From RHLJ01 sp048058975 (GTDB lineage: Bacteria > Bacteroidota > Rhodothermia > Balneolales > Balneolaceae): a stretch of DNA of 64,000 nt. The position numbers were made by a program, and so were the translations under genes. Of this stretch, positions 17,917 through 27,872 are shown one piece after another (within the stretch, counting starts at the first letter, position 1; every line of letters begins with the position of its first letter). The notes beneath the pieces were generated by a model. The model had not been told where the DNA came from. It did no database searches and saw nothing but the letters and a program-made list of their open reading frames with translations. The stretch covers positions 194,177 to 258,176 of the forward strand of contig JBLLNP010000002.1 in NCBI GenBank assembly GCA_048058975.1, read 5' to 3'.

Positions 17917-20343
17917 TTATTCTGATTTCAGACTATTTACTGGATTAGTCAGTGCTGCTTTAACCGATTGCCAGCTAACTGTTAATAATGCTATTCCTAA
18001 GGCAAGTATCCCGGAAAGTAAAAAAGTCCAGATAGAGAGTTCTGTTCGAAAGGCAAAATTATCTAACCAGTTGTTCATAAGATACCATGATACTGGTATC
18101 GCTATCAGAAAGGAAATACCTACCAGCTTAGTGAAATCTTTGGAAAGGAGTACAATAATTCCCGGAACGGAAGCTCCCAATACTTTCCGAACCCCGATTT
18201 CTTTGGTTCTTTGGAATGCCAGATATGCAGCCAGTCCAAATAAACCAACACAGGCAATAATAATTGCGAGAACAGAAAAGAAAGCCAATAACGTACCAGA
18301 TACGGTCTCAGATTTATACATTTGATTGAGGTCGGTATCAAGGAAAGAATACAGGAAGGGTTCTCCCGGAGCATACAATTCCCAGGCATCCTGAATGCTT
18401 GCTACGGTTTCCTGAATATTTGAAGATTCGAACCTAATTGGCATAAATGTGGCGAATCCAACCGAACTTTCGTCACTATATATGGCAAGAGGAGTTACAT
18501 TTGAACGAAGCGATTCGAAATTGAAGTCGTCTACAACTCCAATAACGGTATAGTTTGTAGTAATGATGTTCCCATTCTGATCTGGGTTATTGGTAACCAA
18601 GGTAGCTCCAACAGGATCAGTCAAGCCAAAAGTTTTTACTGCTGTTTTATTGATGATAACATTTAGTGAGTCATTAAAATCTTCCGAAAACGAACGCCCT
18701 TCAGACAATTCGATATCCATGGTTTCAAAATAGTGGTCATCTACAGAAAGACTCTTTGTTGTAAGTACTTCTGTTTCGCCTGGTTTTTGGAACTGGGAAC
18801 CGAAGAAATAACCTCCCGGCATAGCTGAAGCTTCTGTTACAGATGAAACTTGAGGGATATTTAACAGAGCATTTTTAAACGATTCCTCTTGTTCAACCAC
18901 GTTTGATCTTTCAACTACCAAAACATTTTCTTTGTTAAAGCCAAGACGTTTGTTTTGAATAAATTCCATCTGGCTATAGACAACCAGCGTTCCAGAAATC
19001 AAAATCATAGAAATAGAAAACTGAAATACAACCAATCCGTTTCTCAGCAACTTTCCTTTACTATTAGATTTGAATTTCCCTTTTACAACTTCGATGGGTT
19101 GGAGTGAAGAGATATATAAAGCAGGGTACAAACCAGCAAGAATACCAACGAAGAGTACGACCAAAACAAGAACGGGTATGGTAAATTGGCTTGTGAAAAA
19201 ACCAAGTTCCAGAGTTTTGCCAGCCAGATCGTTAAAGTAAGGAAGAACAAGTTGGATAAATGCTATCCCAAGAATAAGACTGATAAATGTGATGAAAGTA
19301 GATTCTGTCAAAAACTGGAAGATAAGGTGCTTTCTTTCAGAACCCATAACCTTTCGCAAACCTACTTCCTGAGCACGTTCAGCTGATTTTGCAGTTGCGA
19401 GATTTACGAAGTTGATCCCAGCCAATAACAGGATAAACGATCCAATAGAAATAAAAATATATACATACATGATGTTTCCATTGGGCTTGATTTCACTTTC
19501 CAGATTGGAGGTAAGATGGATGTCAGAAATAGGTTGAAGTGTATATACATATCCGTTTCCAGCCTCCAAATACTCAGAGTATGAAATACCCAGATTTTGC
19601 TCAATTTGACCGGAGGCATATTTTTCAACCACATCTGCAAGTTTAGCCTCAACCATTTCTCTGCTGCTACCGGGCTCCAGTTCCAGGTAAGTATATGAGG
19701 AAAATGAAATGTAATTTGGCACATTAAGAAAGCCCAGATTAGTGGTAGAACTCAGAAAATCGAACTTTATGTGAGAGTTTTCAGGAACATCCTGCATCAC
19801 ACCAATTACTTCATTTGGGGTTCCATTAAACTCTATGTTTTTCCCAACCGGGTTTTCATCTCCAAAATATTTTTGTGCTGTAGATCGAGTTAGAATTACC
19901 GTGTTAGGGTTTTTTAAAGCTGTTGCAGCATCACCTTGAATCATCTCGAAATCAAGAACACTAAAGAAATTCGAATCAGCCGAAAACAAGTAATTTTCCT
20001 GAAATATTTTATCCTCATACCGTACAATGGTAGAAAAATTTGGAAAACCTATTAACCGGGTAGATTGTTTTACCTCAGGGATTTCTTCAGCAAGTATCTC
20101 AGAAAATCCCGCAGGGATTATGGCAAAATGATTTACATGATCCGGATACTTCCTTTCAAGAACCATCCGGTAGATATCATCTCCATTTTCATAAAAAGTA
20201 TCGTAGGAGGTTTCTTCCTGAACGTACAAGGCAATTATTATACAACATGCTAATCCAAAAGAAAGTCCAAGCACATTAATAATAGTATAAGCTTTATTTT
20301 TGGAAAGGCTGCGAAAGGCGATTTTCAGATAATTTTTAAACAT
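17917..20343 (-). CDS. MacB/FtsX-type ABC transporter permease, 808 aa (copy F)
   Basis: The start is ATG 20343 (MFKNYLKIAFRSLSKNK), 4 bp after the stop of copy G. A GTG 12 bases upstream is in frame but lies inside copy G. TM1 is at about 21-42. The first FtsX block has QEVGLRKVMGSE (about 323) and FQFLTESTFI. TM5 is GLVVFQFSISMILISG. The second periplasmic domain has EGRSFSEDF, and the second block KEIGVRKVLGAS (about 713). It ends in NPVNSLKSE. The gene is intact. The 70-bp gap to copy E is the largest within its operon and holds a hairpin. Confidence 0.92.
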   Translation of the reverse strand: MFKNYLKIAFRSLSKNKAYTIINVLGLSFGLACCIIIALYVQEETSYDTFYENGDDIYRMVLERKYPDHVNHFAIIPAGFSEILAEEIPEVKQSTRLIGFPNFSTIVRYEDKIFQENYLFSADSNFFSVLDFEMIQGDAATALKNPNTVILTRSTAQKYFGDENPVGKNIEFNGTPNEVIGVMQDVPENSHIKFDFLSSTTNLGFLNVPNYISFSSYTYLELEPGSSREMVEAKLADVVEKYASGQIEQNLGISYSEYLEAGNGYVYTLQPISDIHLTSNLESEIKPNGNIMYVYIFISIGSFILLLAGINFVNLATAKSAERAQEVGLRKVMGSERKHLIFQFLTESTFITFISLILGIAFIQLVLPYFNDLAGKTLELGFFTSQFTIPVLVLVVLFVGILAGLYPALYISSLQPIEVVKGKFKSNSKGKLLRNGLVVFQFSISMILISGTLVVYSQMEFIQNKRLGFNKENVLVVERSNVVEQEESFKNALLNIPQVSSVTEASAMPGGYFFGSQFQKPGETEVLTTKSLSVDDHYFETMDIELSEGRSFSEDFNDSLNVIINKTAVKTFGLTDPVGATLVTNNPDQNGNIITTNYTVIGVVDDFNFESLRSNVTPLAIYSDESSVGFATFMPIRFESSNIQETVASIQDAWELYAPGEPFLYSFLDTDLNQMYKSETVSGTLLAFFSVLAIIIACVGLFGLAAYLAFQRTKEIGVRKVLGASVPGIIVLLSKDFTKLVGISFLIAIPVSWYLMNNWLDNFAFRTELSIWTFLLSGILALGIALLTVSWQSVKAALTNPVNSLKSE

Positions 20344-20347
20344 AATA

Positions 20348-22759
20348 TTACTCACTTTTTAAACTTTCCACAGGATTCATAAGAGCAGCACGAATGGATT
20401 GGTAGCCAACGGCAATTACAGCTACCGAAATAGCAACGACGGCTACAAAGAAGAACAAAGCAAAGTTGATTTCTATACGATCTGAAAAATTCTGAAGCCA
20501 TTCATTCATAAAAAAGATGGCGAATGGAACAGAAATAAGGAAGCCAATCAATACAAGCTTCAGGAAGTCTTTAGATAATAAAGTTAAAATATCAACAGCG
20601 GAAGCTCCGAGTACTTTTCGGACTCCCAGTTCTTTCAGTCGGCGTTCGGTGCTATAAGAGGCGAGACCGAAAAGCCCGAGGCAAGCAATGATAACTGCTA
20701 TAACAGCAAAAAGGTTAAAAATCATGCTTAATTGTTGTTCAGTCTTATACATAGAGTCGAAGGTGTCATCCAGAAAAGTGTACTCAAAAGGACGATCGGG
20801 ATTAAACGCACTCCATTTTGCTTCTACCTCCTGAAGTGAGGATTGTAACTTATCTGAGGTGAATCGAATGGCGAGATAGTCATGATAAAAAGTGGCAGAA
20901 AATACCTGTATTAAAATTGGATCTATATCAGAATGAAGAGAGTGGTATTGAAAGTCTTCAACCATCCCAATTACAGTTCCTTTTTTTTCTATTAAACCTT
21001 GTACATAAAATCTGAGTGTTAGTTCTTCTCCGACAGGATTATCCCAGCCAAATTTTTCGGCAGCAGTTCGATTAATAATAAAAGCCTGAGTTTCATCGGT
21101 ACCGAAGGATTCAGAAAAATCCCTTCCTTCAATCAGATTTAGCTTAAGAGTTTCAACAAAAGAGTGATCACTGGTTATGGTCATCACAACCAAAGTATCG
21201 TATTTATTATCTTCCGGAACAGCACCAAAATCATGGATTCCGCTACTAATACCAGGAACTCCGGATACCGCTGCTGCCGATTCCACACCTGGTATTCTAA
21301 GAATCTCATCTTTCAGTGTCTTGATATTAAATTGGTCATCAGTTTCGCGAACCGGGATAATTGCAACCTGTTCCTTATTAAATCCAAGACGCTCATTCTG
21401 GACGTAATCCAGTTGTTTTGTTACAACAAAGGTTGCAAATATCAATCCTGTTGAAATGAAGAACTGAAATACGACTAAGCCTTTTCTAAAGAATGATGCT
21501 GATCCACCACTTGCATCTGAATTCCCTTTCAGAACAGAAATAGGCTTAAAAGATGAAAGATAAAAAGCAGGATAACTACCGGCGATTAATCCTACTATAA
21601 GTACTACTCCGGCTATACTAAGTAACCAATTGCTTAAGCTAATGACTCCTAGTGAAAGCTCTTTTCCTGAAATTGAATTAAAGTAAGGAAGTATAATTTC
21701 CGAAATCAGAATTGCAAGGATTAAACTAATAGAAGTAATAATGAATGCTTCACCAAGAAACTGCCAGATCAACTGTTTTCGTCTTGCTCCCAATGTTTTT
21801 CTCATACCCACTTCACGAGAACGCTTCATCGATTTGGCAGTAGCCAGGTTCATAAAATTGATGCATGCTATTAGAAGAATGAATATTCCTATAGCTGAAA
21901 ATAAATAGATATAGTTAATGTCGGATGTATTAGAAAGCTCATTTTGATAGTCTGAAAATAATCTTATTTCAGAGATAGGTTGCAGGTCAAGGTTTCTTAA
22001 ATGAGCTTCTGCTCCCACATACTTTTGCTGAAAACCAGGGAAAGCAGCCTTCAAATCAGTCAGAGATTTGTTGGATGCCAACTCAACATAAGTGTACATA
22101 GGAGGATAGTACCATCTGTTATATTCCCAGGGCCTGATAGTACGCAGACTTTCGTATGAGAAAACATAATCAAATTGGATATGAGAATTGGACGGAGGTG
22201 TTTCTGCAACTCCAGTTATTTCTAGTTCAAAAGCACCTCGCTGTCCATTAAAGGTAAGAGTTTGTCCAACCGGATTTTTCTCTCCAAAAAATTTCAAAGC
22301 AATTTTTGGAGTAATTACCACGCTCATTGGCTTATTAAGTACAGAAGAGGGATCTCCTGAAACCAAATCAAATGAAAACATTTCAAAGAAGGAAGAATCA
22401 GCATAAATAATACCATCTTCCTGAAATTTTTGATTTTCTCCTCCAATAACCAATCCGTTTGTTGGATATACATGGCTTACATGCCTTAATGATGGAAACT
22501 CATTTTTTAAAGTTGGAGCTAAAGCTGAAAAAGTAGTGGCGTACCAATTTTCTTCTTGCTCACTGTTATAACTTTCGACAACCCGGTATATACGATCCCC
22601 GTTTTCATGAAATTTATCGTATGAGAGCTCATGTATGATATAAAGTCCAATTAGTATGCTGCATGTAAGTCCTATTGCAAGCCCGAATATGTTTATGAAT
22701 GAATAAGACTTATTCCTTGCAAGATTTCTAAATGCGATTTTCAGATAATTTTTCAGCAT
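20348..22759 (-). CDS. MacB/FtsX-type ABC transporter permease, 803 aa (copy G)
   Basis: An intact copy starts at ATG 22759 (MLKNYLKIAFRNLARNK), 4 bp after the stop of copy H. The first FtsX block reads ACINFMNLATAKSMKRSRE then VGMRKTLGARRKQL (about 313), and WQFLGEAFII follows. TM5 is GLVVFQFFISTGLIFA. The second periplasmic domain has EGRDFSESF, and the second FtsX block KELGVRKVLGAS (about 708). The C-terminus is NPVESLKSE. Nothing in it points to a particular substrate. Confidence 0.92.
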   Translation of the reverse strand: MLKNYLKIAFRNLARNKSYSFINIFGLAIGLTCSILIGLYIIHELSYDKFHENGDRIYRVVESYNSEQEENWYATTFSALAPTLKNEFPSLRHVSHVYPTNGLVIGGENQKFQEDGIIYADSSFFEMFSFDLVSGDPSSVLNKPMSVVITPKIALKFFGEKNPVGQTLTFNGQRGAFELEITGVAETPPSNSHIQFDYVFSYESLRTIRPWEYNRWYYPPMYTYVELASNKSLTDLKAAFPGFQQKYVGAEAHLRNLDLQPISEIRLFSDYQNELSNTSDINYIYLFSAIGIFILLIACINFMNLATAKSMKRSREVGMRKTLGARRKQLIWQFLGEAFIITSISLILAILISEIILPYFNSISGKELSLGVISLSNWLLSIAGVVLIVGLIAGSYPAFYLSSFKPISVLKGNSDASGGSASFFRKGLVVFQFFISTGLIFATFVVTKQLDYVQNERLGFNKEQVAIIPVRETDDQFNIKTLKDEILRIPGVESAAAVSGVPGISSGIHDFGAVPEDNKYDTLVVMTITSDHSFVETLKLNLIEGRDFSESFGTDETQAFIINRTAAEKFGWDNPVGEELTLRFYVQGLIEKKGTVIGMVEDFQYHSLHSDIDPILIQVFSATFYHDYLAIRFTSDKLQSSLQEVEAKWSAFNPDRPFEYTFLDDTFDSMYKTEQQLSMIFNLFAVIAVIIACLGLFGLASYSTERRLKELGVRKVLGASAVDILTLLSKDFLKLVLIGFLISVPFAIFFMNEWLQNFSDRIEINFALFFFVAVVAISVAVIAVGYQSIRAALMNPVESLKSE

Positions 22760-22763
22760 GATG

Positions 22764-25148
22764 TTACTCGTTTTTTAAACTTTCTACGGGATTGGCAAGT
22801 GCAGCCTTAATTGCCTGATAACCAATAGTGATGAGGGAAATAGCAATAATTGCTATTCCTGATCCCACAAAAATCAAAGCTCCCGGACTTGTGCTATAAG
22901 CGAAGCTGTTTAACCATTGCTGAACCAAAAAGAAGGCGAGAGGCGCTCCTATCAGGAAACCAATAATCACCAGTTTTAAGAATTCTGTAGAAATGGATTT
23001 AACAATACTTGCAACAGAAGCCCCCAGTACCTTTCGTATGCCAATTTCTTTCTTTCGATTGATAACAGTAAAAGAAACCAGCCCGAGCAGCCCAAGACAG
23101 GCAATAAAAATGGTTAGATAAGCAAAGTAACGTAGCATTTCGCCAATTACTTCTTCGGTGGTATAATCGGTGGCTATATCATCTTCCAGAAAGTAATACC
23201 ACACAGGAATGCCTTCATTGAAAGATTTAAGAACATTTGCGATCTGGGTAGTTGTTTCTTCCAGGCTTGTGGTGCTTATACGTACACTAATGTCAGAAAA
23301 GAAGTCGCTGTTGTTACGAATAATTAACGGTTCTATAGAAGAATGCAGCGTTTCGTAATGAAAATCTTCTAAGACCCCAACTACCGTATAGAAAGTTCGT
23401 TCCTTTTCACGGTTTTCAGTTTGAATTGTTTTTCCAATGGGGGAATCCCAACCGAATTTTTCTGCAGCTGCTTGGTTGATAATAATAGAGTTGGTGGAAT
23501 CAGAAGCAAGATCTTTACTAAAATCTCTACCTTCTAAAAGGTTCAGATCAAACTGCGAAATGAAATGATCGTCTATGAAGTAGTTATTAACAAGCAGCCC
23601 ATCTTCTCCAAAAACTCCTTCAGGATAGAACTGTCCCCTGTTACCAGATTCACTTCCAGGTATATTAGAACTAAATGCTACTTTAGATACACCTGGAATT
23701 CTGAAAAGTTCTGTTCTTACAAGATCTAACTCTGCCCGAGAAACTTCGTTTGGAACCCCGGTAACCAGAACATCATTTTTGTTAAAGCCGAGGTCTTTAT
23801 TCTTTAAAAAGGAAAGTTGTTTATCTACCGCCGCAGTACTCACAATCATAAATATGGCTACGGTAAATTGAGCTACTACTAACCCCGTTTTTAAAAATGA
23901 TTTACCTTTTAGCCCTGTTTTCTCTCCTTTAAGTACTAAAGCGGGGCGGAACGCAGAGAGAACAAATGCGGGATATCCTCCTGCTAAGACTCCAACCAAA
24001 AGCACAATAACGAAAATGGAAATAAGATAAACAGGGTTGGATAGGTAATTTGCTTGTACACTCCATTCTGCCATGTCGTTAAACCAAGGCAAGGCAAGTT
24101 CAACAAGCATCATGCTTATGATTACAGCAAAAAAAGCGATTAAGAGCGCTTCGGCAAGAAATTGAAATACCAGTTGGTTTTTAAAAGCTCCCATCACTTT
24201 ACGAACACCAACTTCCTTTGATCGCTTAAGTCCTTGGGCAGTAGATAAGTTTACAAAATTTATGCAGGCGATTAGCAGAATTAAGAAAGCTATAGCAATG
24301 AAAATATAAACATAAGCGACTTCCAGAGTTTCCCCATGTTCAGCATACAAATTTGAATTCAGTAACAATTCTTTAATGTTTTGAAGGTGAGGTTTGTATC
24401 TGTCCCGAAACTCCTCATCAACGTGTTTTGCAATAAAATCCGGGAGTTTTGTTTCCAGAGCATCTACATCGGTACCCTCCTTGAGAAGTACATACGTATA
24501 AAGATTATGAGATCTCCAGTCGTTAAGTGAGGAGTAGGTCTCTTCTGTTAACCCGGAAAAAGGAACTAACGAATTAAATCTGAAGCTTGATTGGGGATGG
24601 AGTTTATGTAGAACACCAGTTATTAAGAACGGTTTTTTATCAAGCAAGAGAGTTTTTCCGACCGGGTTATCTTCCCCAAAATACCGAACGGACATTTCTT
24701 CGGTTAAAACAATATTGTTAGGTTGAGAAAGAGCAGCATCAGGAGTACCAAACTTAAAGGGATAAGAAAAGATATTGAAAATACCTTCGTCCACATAAGT
24801 TATACCTTGGCGAAGTATTTTATCTTCATACTGAACGGCGGCACCACGGTATAGAAAACGAGTAGATTCTTCTATTTCAGGATAATCTGCTTCGAGTGCC
24901 TTTCCCCATGGGCTAGGAGAAATAGCAACATCCAGAATGGACCCATTTTGCTGCTTTATTTTATCAGCAACCCTGTAAATTCGATCTGAATTCTCATGAT
25001 ACTGATCAAATGTAAAAGCATATTGCGTTAGTAGCACAAGAAATAAACAAACACCCATTCCAATGGCTAAGCCAAGCGTGTTTATGAGTGTATATCCTTT
25101 CTGCTTTGCAACATTTCTAAAAGCAATCTTGAAGTAATTCTTAAACAT
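22764..25148 (-). CDS. MacB/FtsX-type ABC transporter permease, 794 aa (copy H)
   Basis: This is the first gene of a four-permease operon (H-G-F-E), starting at ATG 25148 (MFKNYFKIAFRNVAKQK). TM1 is at about 22-42. The first FtsX block has KEVGVRKVMGAF (about 308), then FQFLAEALLI. The second periplasmic domain has EGRDFSKDL, and the second block KEIGIRKVLGAS (about 698). It ends in NPVESLKNE. The promoter at 25194-25208 and the dyad pair at 25262-25298 lie upstream. The 5' untranslated region would be about 35 bases. Confidence 0.92.
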   Translation of the reverse strand: MFKNYFKIAFRNVAKQKGYTLINTLGLAIGMGVCLFLVLLTQYAFTFDQYHENSDRIYRVADKIKQQNGSILDVAISPSPWGKALEADYPEIEESTRFLYRGAAVQYEDKILRQGITYVDEGIFNIFSYPFKFGTPDAALSQPNNIVLTEEMSVRYFGEDNPVGKTLLLDKKPFLITGVLHKLHPQSSFRFNSLVPFSGLTEETYSSLNDWRSHNLYTYVLLKEGTDVDALETKLPDFIAKHVDEEFRDRYKPHLQNIKELLLNSNLYAEHGETLEVAYVYIFIAIAFLILLIACINFVNLSTAQGLKRSKEVGVRKVMGAFKNQLVFQFLAEALLIAFFAVIISMMLVELALPWFNDMAEWSVQANYLSNPVYLISIFVIVLLVGVLAGGYPAFVLSAFRPALVLKGEKTGLKGKSFLKTGLVVAQFTVAIFMIVSTAAVDKQLSFLKNKDLGFNKNDVLVTGVPNEVSRAELDLVRTELFRIPGVSKVAFSSNIPGSESGNRGQFYPEGVFGEDGLLVNNYFIDDHFISQFDLNLLEGRDFSKDLASDSTNSIIINQAAAEKFGWDSPIGKTIQTENREKERTFYTVVGVLEDFHYETLHSSIEPLIIRNNSDFFSDISVRISTTSLEETTTQIANVLKSFNEGIPVWYYFLEDDIATDYTTEEVIGEMLRYFAYLTIFIACLGLLGLVSFTVINRKKEIGIRKVLGASVASIVKSISTEFLKLVIIGFLIGAPLAFFLVQQWLNSFAYSTSPGALIFVGSGIAIIAISLITIGYQAIKAALANPVESLKNE

Positions 25149-25193
25149 GTTCTTCCACCAGGTAAATAAAATTTAGTACATGGAAGACTCATT

Positions 25194-25208
25194 TCAACAA
25201 CCGTACCA
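25194..25208 (-). promoter_or_regulatory. Sigma-54-like promoter of the copy H-G-F-E operon
   Basis: On the minus strand TGGTACGGTTGTTGA has GG at 25207-25206, ten bases, then GA. The -24 half (TGGTACG) differs from the consensus TGGCACG at one base. The -12 half keeps TTG but has A for C. The dyad pair begins exactly 55 positions upstream of the first G. Confidence 0.72.
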
Positions 25209-25261
25209 AAGTGAATAAAGACTTTAAATCAGCTTAAAAAGAGTGATTTAAAGAGAAAAGC

Positions 25262-25298
25262 TGTACGTTTTTATACAGAAGGTGTACGTTATCGAACA
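25262..25298. promoter_or_regulatory. Enhancer-type dyad pair (UAS) for the copy H operon
   Basis: The dyads are TGTACGTTTTTATACA (25262-25277) and TGTACGTTATCGAACA (25283-25298), with 5 bp between them. The first is identical to the first dyad at 15397-15412. The second has the most symmetric half-sites of the four pairs (TGTACG and CGAACA). Confidence 0.77.
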
Positions 25299-25299
25299 G

Positions 25300-25374
25300 G
25301 TTAGCTATTAGCAACTAGCTGTTAGTAATTGGAAGCATTACTAACAGCTAACAACGAACCAGCTAATAGCTAAC
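25300..25374 (-). terminator. Nested inverted repeats ending the copy J-I operon
   Basis: The outer arms GTTAGCTATTAGC (25300-25312) and GCTAATAGCTAAC (25362-25374) are perfectly complementary. The inner arms TAGCTGTTAGTAAT (25316-25329) and ATTACTAACAGCTA (25337-25350) are also perfect. The element begins 2 bp after the copy I stop codon on the minus strand. It is a long cruciform without a clear U-tract, so termination is probable but not certain. It also separates the next operon's dyads from read-through. Confidence 0.65.
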
Positions 25375-25376
25375 AA

Positions 25377-27836
25377 TCACTCACTCTTCAAGCTATCCAC
25401 CGGGTTGGCTAAGGCAGCTTTCACCGAGTGATAGCTTACCGTAACTACAGCAAGTAGAAGAGCTACGATGGTAGAGATTACAAAAACACCTGCGTTGATA
25501 GATATTCGGTACGAGAAATCAGAAAGCCATTGTTCCATAATGTACCACGATGCCGGTGCAGCTATAAGCATCGAAATTACAATTAGAAGTACTATGTCTT
25601 TATTAAATAGCAGGATGATTTGATCAATACCAGCTCCGAGTACTTTCCTGATTCCAATCTCTTTGGTTTTGTTTACTGCAGTAAGTCCGGCCAATCCAAA
25701 TAAGCCTAAGCAAGCAATCAAAATTGCAATAAAGGTTGCAGCACCCATAATCTGTAACCAGCGTTGATAATCGGCATACTGGCTGGCAACGGCATCATCA
25801 AGAAACCAGAAGTTAAACGGCCTATGAGGGGAAATTTCTCCCCACTTTTCCTCAAGTTGAGGTAGGGTTTCTCCAATCATGCCTGGTTCAATCTTTACTG
25901 CGATAGAAGCAACGCCACCCTGGCTATGATCCATGTGCATAAGCATGGGTTGAATTTCTACTTCAAGAGATTGAAAGTGGAAGTCTTTTACCACACCGAT
26001 AACCGTAGAAGGGTTATCCTGCCCTTTCCACGGAAGAAGCTTGCCAATTGGATCATTCTCCCATCCAAGAGCGCTAACTAATGCTTCATTAACAATGATG
26101 GATTCCGTTTCATCAGAAGGTCGATCTTCAGAGAAATTTCTCCCCGCTACCAATTCAAAACCTAATGTTGGGATAATTTGCTCATCAACAAAGTAAATGT
26201 ATGACCGGAATTCCTCACCATCCACATTGAATCCATATCTGTTAGAGCCACTGGTAAAAGCGGGTGCCATTCCGCTTACGCTGGCAACTCCATGGGTTCC
26301 ATTCAGCTCATTTCGGTATAGTTCCATAAGCTTGGTTCCCTCTTCATTCCAACCGGTATGTGTTGGAATGAATAATACCTGTTCTTCATTATAGCCAAGG
26401 TCCTTACCGCTCACATAATCCATCTGCTTAAACATTATTACAGAACTAATTATGAGGAAAATAGACAGGCTGTATTGTAGAACCAGTAAGCCTTTTGTTA
26501 GCTTGGGTTTAAACTGAAAACTGCTCAAACCTTTCAATACTTTTGCGGGTTGATATCTGGAGAGAATCAGCGCAGGATAACTTCCAGCAATCAATCCAGT
26601 AGTTAGAGCAATACTTAACAAAGCGATTAAAAAACCGGCATTATCCAGGTAATCAATAGAAAGAGACTTTTCCGAAATAGCATTAAAGTAAGGAAGTATA
26701 ATCTCAGCCAGGCAAATCCCAATGATCATTGCAATTATGGTGAGAAGTTGAGTCTCTCCCCAAAACTGTAAAGCGATTTGGTTTTTCTGAGCGCCGGAAG
26801 TTTTTCGTATGCCTACTTCTTTTGCCCGACTGGATGAACGTGCTAACGCTAATGTGATGTAATTGATGCAGGCAATAAGTAAAATGAGCACTCCGATAGC
26901 TCCAAGAATATAAGAGTATAGTGGATTGCTGGAATTTATCCACTCGATAGATGCATTGAGGTGTAAAGAAGGCAGTGGAACCAATCCGAATTCAAGTACT
27001 GTTGCATCGTCTGGTAACCCACGCTGCTCCCTATAACCTTCAAACTTGTTGCCCCATTTTTCAACAACGAATTCGTTTATTTTTCCAGTAACCGCGGCAA
27101 TATCTGCCCCTTCTTCCAGATGAAGAAATACAGGAGTGTTAAAACTGTTCCACCTGTCCAGATTCCTTTCATAAAATGGACCTTCCTTAATATTTGTAAT
27201 TATAGAAAATGGGGTGCTTGAATTGGCAGGAGGAGCTTTCGCGATACCCGTTACCGTAAAAGGTTTGTCTTCATTTCTGACAGTTACAAATATCGTTTCT
27301 CCAACCGGATTTCTCTCGCCAAAATATTTAGAAGCCATTTCCTGAGTTAGTACCAGGCTTCCAGGTTCAGAAAGTACGGTTTCCGGATTTCCCTGAAGAA
27401 GTGGAAATGAGAATATGGTAAAGAAAGAATCATCGGCATAAGTCAGTTCTTCTTCAAAAGAGTCTTCACCAATCCGTAAAATAGTAGTGAACTGATTCGC
27501 ACGAACAAAGTCTTTAATTTCAGGGATTCTGTCTTTCAAAACAGGGCCGAGAGAAAGAGGAAGCCATGGGGACTTTCGTACTCCTTCCGGGGTACGGGTA
27601 TCAAAAAAAGGAGAGGGTTCTATGGTTTCTTTAAGATCATAGTAATTAATCTCCTCAACAATATAGATGTCATTGCTATGTTCATGGAACCGATCGTACG
27701 AGTACTCATCCTGAATAAAAAGGTAGATGACAATGCAGCAGGTAATTCCAAGTGTTAAACCCACAATATTGATCGTAGAATAGAGCTTTTGCTTGGTAAT
27801 ATTCCTGAAGGCGATTTTCAGATAATTTTTAAACAT
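25377..27836 (-). CDS. MacB/FtsX-type ABC transporter permease, 819 aa (copy I)
   Basis: An intact copy starts at ATG 27836 (MFKNYLKIAFRNITKQK), 36 bp after copy J. No separate promoter is recognisable in that gap, so it is probably co-transcribed with J. TM1 is at about 20-42. The first periplasmic domain is slightly longer than average, putting the first FtsX motif KEVGIRKTSGAQ at about 337. LQFWGETQLL follows. The second periplasmic domain has AGRNFSEDR, and the second block KEIGIRKVLGAG (about 722). It ends in NPVDSLKSE. Confidence 0.92.
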   Translation of the reverse strand: MFKNYLKIAFRNITKQKLYSTINIVGLTLGITCCIVIYLFIQDEYSYDRFHEHSNDIYIVEEINYYDLKETIEPSPFFDTRTPEGVRKSPWLPLSLGPVLKDRIPEIKDFVRANQFTTILRIGEDSFEEELTYADDSFFTIFSFPLLQGNPETVLSEPGSLVLTQEMASKYFGERNPVGETIFVTVRNEDKPFTVTGIAKAPPANSSTPFSIITNIKEGPFYERNLDRWNSFNTPVFLHLEEGADIAAVTGKINEFVVEKWGNKFEGYREQRGLPDDATVLEFGLVPLPSLHLNASIEWINSSNPLYSYILGAIGVLILLIACINYITLALARSSSRAKEVGIRKTSGAQKNQIALQFWGETQLLTIIAMIIGICLAEIILPYFNAISEKSLSIDYLDNAGFLIALLSIALTTGLIAGSYPALILSRYQPAKVLKGLSSFQFKPKLTKGLLVLQYSLSIFLIISSVIMFKQMDYVSGKDLGYNEEQVLFIPTHTGWNEEGTKLMELYRNELNGTHGVASVSGMAPAFTSGSNRYGFNVDGEEFRSYIYFVDEQIIPTLGFELVAGRNFSEDRPSDETESIIVNEALVSALGWENDPIGKLLPWKGQDNPSTVIGVVKDFHFQSLEVEIQPMLMHMDHSQGGVASIAVKIEPGMIGETLPQLEEKWGEISPHRPFNFWFLDDAVASQYADYQRWLQIMGAATFIAILIACLGLFGLAGLTAVNKTKEIGIRKVLGAGIDQIILLFNKDIVLLIVISMLIAAPASWYIMEQWLSDFSYRISINAGVFVISTIVALLLAVVTVSYHSVKAALANPVDSLKSE

Positions 27837-27872
27837 AACTTTGAGCTTTAAGCAATTAGGTTTTAGCTGGTT

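Noticed and set aside
25300..25374. CRISPR-like repeat
   Set aside because: The similar words are two nested inverted repeats, not direct repeats with spacers; no cas genes are in the window.
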